Assembly: GCA_015680685.1 (NCBI GenBank)
Contig: MNCI01005255.1
Location: 124,001 to 188,000 of the forward strand
Length of the DNA stretch: 64,000 bases
From: Gnetum montanum
Taxonomy: Eukaryota > Streptophyta > Gnetopsida > Gnetales > Gnetaceae
Direction: 5' to 3'
Below the pieces are notes generated by a model. That model had not been told where the DNA came from. It saw nothing but the letters and a program-made list of their open reading frames with translations, and did not search any database. Both the position numbers and the translations under genes were made by a program. Below are positions 57,301-64,000 of the stretch, piece by piece; the first letter of the stretch is position 1; every line of letters starts with the position of its first letter.

Positions 57301-58738
57301 CGTTATCATGATGTCTTAGTTGTCCTTTATGTCTATCATACTATGTCTAATCCATTTTTGTTTGTGTAATAGGTACTTCTAACACTAGCGTCATGCCCTT
57401 GTCAGTGGAACACCCTCAACATTGGGGTGAGGCCCCTGATAAATTTTCCTTTATGGAAGGCATCGCGAATGATATGATCGAGCGTCTAGAGTGAATCGAT
57501 ACTGAGATTGGTACATGATTGACTGTTGGTATTACGAAGTTATATCATCTTTGTTGCATCTCACTGTTATTTTTATGTTACAGGATCTCACCTCAGATGG
57601 GATTCCAAATAGCTCGTTGACTTGGACACCACCCTTGAACCCTCACTAGAGCTGACCAAAGTGTGATGTAGCCTTTATGATGAAATGTGTAAATGTGCGT
57701 TACGCTCGACTTGCTCTTTATGGGAGTGCCAGAACGTCAATGAAGCTCTTTGAAAGAGGTTGTAGAAAGTAGAAAAGGAGAAGACATTCCTAACTAGTAG
57801 GGTTGAGGACCTGGAGTCTCGAAATGAATTTATGCTAGCTTCAAAGGCCAATGATGAGAATTGGCAAACAACTGTAATTGACTACACCTGCTATTGGATG
57901 GTCATCAAAAAAAATGTCCAAGCCAGTCATGAACTCATTAAGCAATGGATGTAAATGAATCTCATGGCCCAGAAGAACTAGCTCTGGAAGGATTTCAGCA
58001 CGATGGTCCAAGAATGGGGGCAGACATAGAAAGACTAGAAGCATGTGTATAAGAAAGAATGTGCTATCTAACACCAACATTATAGGGATTATGTTGTTGA
58101 AGCACGGTCCCTTCAACTATTTTTTGATGTCATCGACGCTTCTAGAGCATACAAAAGGTTTTAGGAGTAAGTGACAGTAAGTGCCTCCTAAGAGAGGGAA
58201 ATAACCCTCCCTAGTGGGGAGACCATTGCCCCTTCCTTCTTCCCCAAACTGCCCCGATGGACTCCTATGCAGAAGGGGAAGGTTAAGGCTAGAACTGATC
58301 TAGGAGATGGCATTTGGTCTAAGCTTACCGAGGACAAGATCATGCAATGCTTGTGGGTTGGTTTGGAATAGATTCCTTTCGTAGCTGACACGAGACCATC
58401 ATAGGTAATTTGTAGGACTATTGCATTCTTGTTATGCGTAGTCTCGATGGAAATGCTAATGTGTGTGTCATGTCAAACCATAGGATTGTAATGAGGAAGA
58501 TCCTCATGAGGATGAGCGTAATGGAGATGATGGTCCTCATGAAGAGGGTCTTCACGAGAAGGACCATAATGAAGATGATCAAAATCACGGTAAGAAATCC
58601 CATGAGGAAGAGCCTTGCAGAGAGGACCACCCCCACGAAGAGACACCCTATGAAGAAGGTGCCTATGAGGATGATTTTCATGAGGCAGAGGTGGAGTTGG
58701 ATGACACAGGTGGAGGTGGTAACAGCAGCAACATGTGA
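54315..58738 (+). pseudogene. Antisense eight-exon gene of TE6
   Basis: Best view of the unrecognised gene. Exons: 1 54315-54433 (119 nt, donor GTAAGT), 2 54970-55419 (450 nt, acceptor AG decayed, donor GTAAGT), 3 55506-55780 (acceptor GTGTAG, donor GTAAAT), 4 55887-56923 (acceptor TTCACAG, donor GTAAGT), 5 57027-57229, 6 57373-57510, 7 57584-58404 (acceptor TTACAG), 8 58484-58738 (TGA). Phases agree over exons 1-4 (exon 1 ends phase 2; exon 3 ends phase 1). Exon 4: HEASSLFFHYGDIKEAQRW, LTLVNSFSKEA, DIDAQLFADIFGVSSDG, IMREVMEEG. Exon 7 is helical/charged and ends with PSFFPKLPRWTP and KLTEDK. Exon 8 is an acidic, His-containing tail with PHEEG, YEDD and VELDDTG. Stops make it a pseudogene. 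Confidence 0.8.
58484..58735 (+). other. Acidic C-terminal tail of the TE6 antisense product
   Basis: About 84 residues, dominated by Asp, Glu and His, with PHED, PHEEG, SHEEE and PHEE repeats, ending in EVELDDTGGGG. TE2 ends similarly (PHEEG, SHEED, then VEIELGDTGDSG). Such tails occur in chromatin- or histone-binding proteins, but that role is speculation. Confidence 0.65.
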
Positions 58739-58869
58739 GGTCGTTATACTAGCCAACCTTTTATTACAATGGAGTGGAAACAAAAGGACAATGTTTTTCA
58801 ATCTAAATGATATAATCTGTGTGATATAAAGATTTTACTTTTCAGGAAATAAAGCATATCATTAGAAGG

Positions 58870-59450
58870 ATTATATTTTTAGGCCAGTGCGGGCCATCAA
58901 AAATTACCAATTTTAGGCCAAAACGAGCTATCAAAAATTACCAATTTTAGGCCGTAGCGGGTCACAACTAGTTTAAGGCCATTTTGGGCTAGGTTATCAT
59001 ATGCATAAAACACTAAAATAAAAAAAATAGAATTGCTAGTTTTAAGCCATGGCGGGCCATAAATAGTTTAAGGCCATTTCGGGCCAGGCTATCATACACT
59101 TAAAACGAAAGAAAAACCAAATTTCATTTTTAGGCCATGGTGGGCCGTAAATAGTTTAAGGCCATTTTGGCCCAGGCTATCGTATGCCTAAATGAAAGAA
59201 AAACAAAATTGCCAGTTTTAGGCCATGGAAGGCCGTAAATAGTTTAAGGCCATTTTGGGCCAGGCTATCATACGTATAAACGAAAGAAAAACCAAATTGC
59301 CAGTTTTAGGACATGGAAGGCCATAAATAGTTTAAGGCCATTTCCGGCCAAGCTATCGTATGCATAAACGAAAGAAAAATCAAATTGCCAGTTTTAGGCC
59401 ATGGTGGGCCATAAATAGTATAAGGCCATTTCGAGCCAGGCTATTGTAAG
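58870..59450 (-). repeat. 88-bp GGCC-rich tandem array of TE6
   Basis: Five units of 87-89 bp starting near 59046, 59133, 59221, 59309 and 59397, each with TTAGGCCATGG, GGGCCATAAATAGTTTAAGG and CATTT-GGGCCAGGCTATC parts. 58880-58980 has three shorter ~35-bp units with CCAATTTTAGGCC. It lies between the converging ends of the protease exon and the antisense gene. Confidence 0.88.
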
Positions 59451-59534
59451 CGTAATAGGAACAATGCGACAAGAAATACCATAATAGTAAACAATGTGAA
59501 CTGATATAACATGTCATGCTAACATGTTCATTTA

Positions 59535-60470
59535 CTAGCTCTGTAGCTATTTCTTGATCATTTTTAGATTTGGCGACACGTATGGGCAAGGAGGCTTATT
59601 ACAACATTCCTCTACGCTACTATCTTCTCCCTCAAAGGGTAGTTCAACCCATGTCAAGCTTTCATTGGACACTGTGTTGGCTTGTTCAACTGTTGGGATA
59701 GGGGTTTGATCTTCAGGGACTTCAATCTTCGACCCTTATTCCATTTCTACATTGTTAACCGCTTCAGGGATCATCTTATCACCATGGATGACCACTTCCC
59801 CTCCCGCATAGGGCAAGTGGATCTCTTGATGAATGGGTGATGAGACTACCCTTAATTGAGCTAACCAAGACCTCCCTAAGATTAGGTTAAAGCCAAGCAT
59901 CTCCTCGATGATGATGAACACTGCGTTTGTGGGGAATTGATCCCCTGCTACAAAGTTGATGTGTACCGTTCCCTTAACTTACACTCTTGCCTCGTTAAAT
60001 GACTTCAAACATGACATTGTTTTGGGATTGATCTGGTCGATAAAATCTAGTTTGTCCACTATAGGGAATGGGATGACATTGGCAGCAACCCTGTCATCTA
60101 CATGTACTCTCCGAATTCTATACTGGCTAACCTAGATAGTGATGAACATGGGTGTTGTTGTCACCTGACCCTTTTCTGGGTCATCCTTAATGGATTTGTC
60201 ATGAAATGTCAGTTGGGGAGATCGTAGTTGTTCAGCAGTGGGGGGAAGCATAATTGAATGGATTGCTTCTTCATCTGCTAGCAAGTTTTTGTCCATGGAT
60301 ATGGATGTCAGCATGTGAAAGATGGCTTCACAATGATTTTGGAATGTCATCAACAAGTCATACAGGCTCAGTGTTGTATTTTTCTGTTTGAGAGCCTACT
60401 TGACTTGCATAAAAGTGTCAAGGAGATCATGCCCATAATCTGGTTGTTTATTACCCTTCTCTTCTTCCAT
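59535..60470 (-). pseudogene. TE6 aspartic protease, end of first pol exon
   Basis: Active-site region VHVDDRVAANVIPFPIVDKL at about 60106-60047 (Gly of D-x-G is Arg) and FNLILGRSWLAQ at about 59896-59861. The tail includes SLTWVELPFEGE, aligned to SLTWAELPFLGE of TE2. Broken by stops at TAG/TAA. Confidence 0.83.
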
Positions 60471-63293
60471 TCATCCTAGGAGATGGATCTCTCGGGGTGG
60501 AACAGTTTCTGGTTGAGGATTATGTTTTCTTTGGTATGGAGAAGGTGGTTGTGTTTGCGCAATGTCGTTTTTCTAGAAGAAGGTGGGGCCAAGGGCACTG
60601 AGGAGAGGGGTGTAGGCCTAGGGAATCCCAGCATAAGGTGATCCTTGGCTGTGTCAGCTGTCATACGCCCTTCTCCTTTCCTATTAGGTTGTGATTGAAG
60701 CATTGACTGAGAGGGTTGCCCATATGTAATAGGAACAACTGATGGCTTTGGCACCCTGATGACAAATGATGCCTTAAATGTGGGTGCGGGATAGGCTGTG
60801 GCTTTACCAATAGTAAGCTATGGGACAATGGTAGGAGATGGGACTTGGAGGACAAAAGGTTATCACTAAACCACACCCATTGATATTGATAGGCTTGTTG
60901 TTTGAGATGAGCGAGGAGGTAAATGTAGGACAAAGGGCTGCTTTGGTTGTGCCTGACCATCGCCTTCCATACCTACCACATTGATAGTGTACCCTATGTT
61001 ATTGGCATTTAACAAGTCTTGGTACACATGCATGGACTGATTTTTAGGATGGATCGGACTATTGCTATCTAAGATCAGTTTACCTTGATCGATCATGCAT
61101 TGAATGTCATCTTTCAACGCCCAGTAGTAATCCGTGTCATGACAACACAGCTGGTGATAGTCATAGAAGCGGTCTAGCCTAAAGTTTTTCGAGACTAGGG
61201 GTTTGTTCGGCAGGGCCAAGGAGGGATTCTTGAGCAACTCACAATGTCATCTGTGGCACATCAGACCCTCCTCAGATACCTTCTTATGTTGAATGTGGCC
61301 AATTCCCAGTAATTTCTTCAGAAGTTTTGAAGGCTTTACAGGTAGAGCTGCATATTTTAAACAATCTTTACACTCAAAGTTAGGCTTTAGCTATGGAGGT
61401 GCTTCAAGGGTAGATGGCATTTCTTGATCGACACTATTTGAGCTAGTTGTGGGCTCAACAGGCTCTGAAATACCTTTTTGTTGTTATTTTTTGTTTTGGC
61501 CCCCTTGGCAACCGCTGCTACTATCGTTCTCATAGGTTTGCCTTTGTCTTTACCCTTGTTGTGGGCATTTTTGTAGGCCACATATGCTAGGTCCTTGCTA
61601 GCCTCTGCCACATCTTAGATGCTCTTAGTCTGAGCAAAGGCTTGGCTGAGGAAGCGGGGAGCGAGGTAATATAACTTAGACTTGATGAAGTCATTAACTG
61701 CCCCTTTGAAGATTTCCAACAGATGGGTCTCCACGATGGGTTTGCAGATTTCATTCAAGGTGGCACTCCACGCTGTATAAACTTTTGAACCGACTCGAGT
61801 GGGTCTAGTTTGACTTCCATGAGCTAATCCAGTGTGACTTTTGGTTTTAGGTTGTACTTGAAACAAGTCATGAATTGAGTTAAAAACTCTTCCAAAGTTG
61901 AGATGGAAGAGCGCGGGAGTGCTCAATACCAGTCCAAAGCTTTACCCGTTAGGGACATAGCAAAGACACGGATAACAGTATGTGGCCATTGTTGCAATAA
62001 CAAAGACTCTGACCTGAAAGTAACTATATGGACATTGGGATTGCCTTCCCCATTGTATTTTGTGAAATGGGGGAGTGGCATCCTAGGAGGTAACGATAAA
62101 ATAGGTACTTCCAGACTAATAGGATTATCATGGTAAAAATCCATGACCTGTACTATGTCAAAATCAACAACCTTGAGGCGTTTAACTTCCTCAGTAAGGG
62201 TCTAAATAAGCTGGAAGACTTGATCTAGACTTGTAGACGATGAGGTCATTTGTGAAATATCAGGAGAAGTCACACCAGGTGATGGAATAGGGGTGAAAAC
62301 TTGGCTGATGTGCGCTGCTATCGAAACTATTCCTGCAGGCGGTGCCGCTTGTCGCATCCACCACCTGGTAGGTGGCGTGGATGAGGCGACCACCATCAGC
62401 TACACCATGGGATACATTTTTTGCATGGCTAGGGGCACAGAAAATGACCCTGTAGCAAGGTTTAGTGCCTGTGGGACCTAGTTTTGATGATGAGGGAGAT
62501 GGGACATCTATGTAGGATGCGCAATGAGAGACGTGTTTGGAACTAACCATGCTATAGTGGTGGGTCCTGTCATGTGAGTTGGGATGAATGTAGGCACTGT
62601 ATGTAATTGCAAAGTAGGTATTGCATGTACATATGGTGACATGGGCGTAGGTGTACGATGAGATGGATTAGCTAACTGCACCTACTGAGGAATGATTTGT
62701 GATGGAGCACCACCCAGGAGGGTAGTTGGGGAGATAATATGTAGCTGGGGTGAGTGTAGGACTTGGTTAGCATTAGATAATGTCAAGAGAATGGTGACCA
62801 TGAACAAAGGATTTACGTGGGACATTGTGGAGGGAGGGGCCATAGCCAAATTAGCATGACTGCCTCCCTCAAAGTGGGAATCTAGATCGTCCTACCCATC
62901 ATGAAGCACTTCATCATGAAACAACTCCTCTCGTTGTTCTGTCGATGTCCTAGCCATCAACATTTGATCTAGGATCCACTGTTGTTGATCTATCAAGGTT
63001 ATAGTGGCATTTTGCAAAGGAATAAATTCCTTCCCATTGCAGTATATGAACTCGTATTCTTGTTTCTCTTCGAGTTCTTGTGGATACATGGGCAGATTTG
63101 CTGCAAGTTTAGCATAGAGAAAATTGTAATGTTCCCTGTGCTGAGCATGTTCCTCAGGCTCCTTCTTTTGAAGCCTGAGGGATCGGCGTGGTCACACTAG
63201 ACTAGTTGGTGGCTCGACCACAGGACGTGTAACTTGTAGAGTCCAAGGATTCTTGAGGTTGGTAGTGTCAACAGCAGTGGTTGATGCAGCCAT
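60471..63293 (-). pseudogene. gag: TE6 gag
   Basis: Start MAASTTAVDTTNL at 63293, aligned with MITSTTVVDIANL of TE2. N-terminal part to about 62800 (YNFLYAKLAANLPMYPQELEEK, YCNGKEF), proline-rich linker 62800-62260, capsid core 62144-61615 (FTKYNGEGNPNVHIVTFRSE, LTGKALDWY; ETHLLEIFKGAVNDFIKSKL), Lys-rich 61560-61460, zinc-finger-like block RFYDYHQLCCHDTDYYWALK at about 61172-61113 (one Cys is Tyr), and linker to 60471. Less stopped than the TE2 copy. Confidence 0.86.
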
Positions 63294-63546
63294 TATCTAC
63301 ATGGCTCAAGAGTAATGATGACAAGGATAATGATCACAAGGGCAAAGTCAAGCTAAGGTAATAATCGGGTTTTCTACCCTGCAGGATTTCAAAGGAATCG
63401 TCAAAGTGATCGATCTACACCACACAATCTCGTAAACAACCATGGAGGTATTATGTTTACGTCAATCAATAATGGGTACATACAGCTTACAAGACTACCC
63501 ATAAAGTGTGGATCACAGGTTCAGGTCCTCCTAGTGCCAGAAAAAT
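63294..63546 (-). other. TE6 leader and primer-binding site
   Basis: On the minus strand the LTR is followed by ATTTTTC and then TGGCACTAGGAGGACC (63539 downwards), beginning with the TGG expected of a PBS. The tRNA is not identified. The rest is untranslated leader. Confidence 0.6.
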
Positions 63547-64000
63547 TATAACGATGGAAAACATTGGTTGCTGGAAATACCGAGTGGAGTTCCATGTACA
63601 CAGTTTCAACCTTGGATCCATGTGAGGGCCGTGCTAGAGAAAACGAATCCAAGGTGCCCTGAATGGTCTTTTCAATTAGACATGAACTTACTTAATTAGT
63701 AAATTTTGTAATAACTAGATTATAGGATTATGATTTTGATGAGGAGATATGATATCAGTAATCTCGAAGGTAACGAGAATGATGTAAACAATTCGAAGCA
63801 ATCGCAAAATCTATGTAGATAGGATGCAATAAATTGGATTCAGAGAATGTGCAATCCTAAGATCCAAGATTTAGCTTATAAAAAATATGTTGAATATAAT
63901 GATTGTAGGCAGACTTTAGTTTAGAAAAAGCATGTGCTAAGAACAAGAAAGCTATTCAAAGATGAAACAAGCAAAGGCTGATCTACCTTGTTCTAGCCAA
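63547..64000 (-). repeat. TE6 5' LTR, partial
   Basis: Matches 47451-47905 of the 3' LTR to the window edge, ending TTATA where the 3' copy has TTACA. Only its last ~454 bp are in the window. Confidence 0.88.

Larger units (their letters stand above)
53736..59535 (-). other. Putative sense intron of TE6 pol (contains antisense gene)
   Basis: 5800 bp on the minus strand. Donor GTAAATG at 59535, after a protease tail (LKMIKK-stop-LQS) aligned with LKMKVIKRQLRS of TE2; one base seems lost at the donor. Acceptor TTTTGCAG ends at 53736. Same architecture as 8177-13633. Confidence 0.68.
47451..64000 (-). mobile_element. TE6, Tat-lineage element (minus strand, 5' LTR cut by window edge)
   Basis: Read right to left: partial 5' LTR (64000-63547), PBS, gag-protease (63293-59535), putative intron with antisense gene (54315-58738 on +), RT-RNase H-aRNase H-integrase (53735-50259), 3' UTR array, PPT, 3' LTR (48684-47451). 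Same plan as TE2. The two LTRs differ at roughly one position in ten over the shared 450 bp, mostly by transitions, so the insertion is old. Confidence 0.92.

Noticed and set aside
63522-63539. 3' end of a tRNA gene (GGTTCAGGTCCTCC-TAGTGCCA region)
   Set aside because: It is the PBS of TE6 seen on the plus strand; no tRNA body is present and the T-arm geometry does not fit.
1-64000. Host protein-coding, rRNA or tRNA genes
   Set aside because: No recognisable host domain, rRNA block or cloverleaf on either strand; every long coding signal belongs to one of the six elements.

Overview
The window is plant nuclear DNA from a large, repeat-rich genome. It shows plant Ty3/gypsy lineages, stop codons that look like old cytosine-methylation damage, and no host gene that I can recognise. 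The species cannot be named from this sequence; a gymnosperm or another giant plant genome would fit. The window is essentially a nest of six LTR retrotransposons, all decayed by stops and frameshifts. There is one assembly gap (39722-39800, followed by 23 G).

Layout. TE1 (+ strand, Tat lineage) occupies 1-2791 and 21256-27940; its 5' half lies off the left edge. TE2 (+, Tat) at 2792-21255 is inserted in TE1 with a perfect 5-bp target duplication GGCAT, and its 3' end carries a duplicated LTR. TE3 (-, Tat-like, gag and protease only) runs from 27941 to about 45885 and is interrupted by TE4. TE4 (+, Athila-like) at 33559-45443 is bounded by the duplication CTGAG and has a decayed extra ORF after pol. 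TE5 (-) is a reverse-transcriptase fragment at about 45890-47450. TE6 (-, Tat) at 47451-64000 has its 5' LTR cut by the right edge. The inferred nesting is TE5 containing TE3 and TE6, TE3 containing TE1 and TE4, and TE1 containing TE2.

The most interesting structure is shared by TE1, TE2 and TE6. The protease and reverse-transcriptase parts of pol lie about 5.5-5.8 kb apart. In TE2 the flanking splice-like sites join pol in phase 0 across 8177-13633, recalling the pol intron known from Ogre elements. Inside this putative sense intron lies an eight-exon gene on the opposite strand, about 1080 codons long. Its exon lengths, splice positions, TATA-like box and C-terminal acidic tail are shared between copies (exon 1 is 119, 119 and 110 nt; exon 2 is 450 nt in all three). 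Its introns are antisense to the genomic RNA, so they could not be spliced out of it. That would explain how a retroelement can keep an intron-bearing gene. Its product is not recognised; the call rests on copy comparison and splice logic, not on expression data.

How the parts would have worked: the LTRs supply the TATA-driven sense transcript; gag and protease form one exon; reverse transcriptase, RNase H, a second archaeal-type RNase H (a Tat hallmark) and integrase form the second; the antisense gene would use its own promoter just upstream of the RT exon. No copy in the window is intact.
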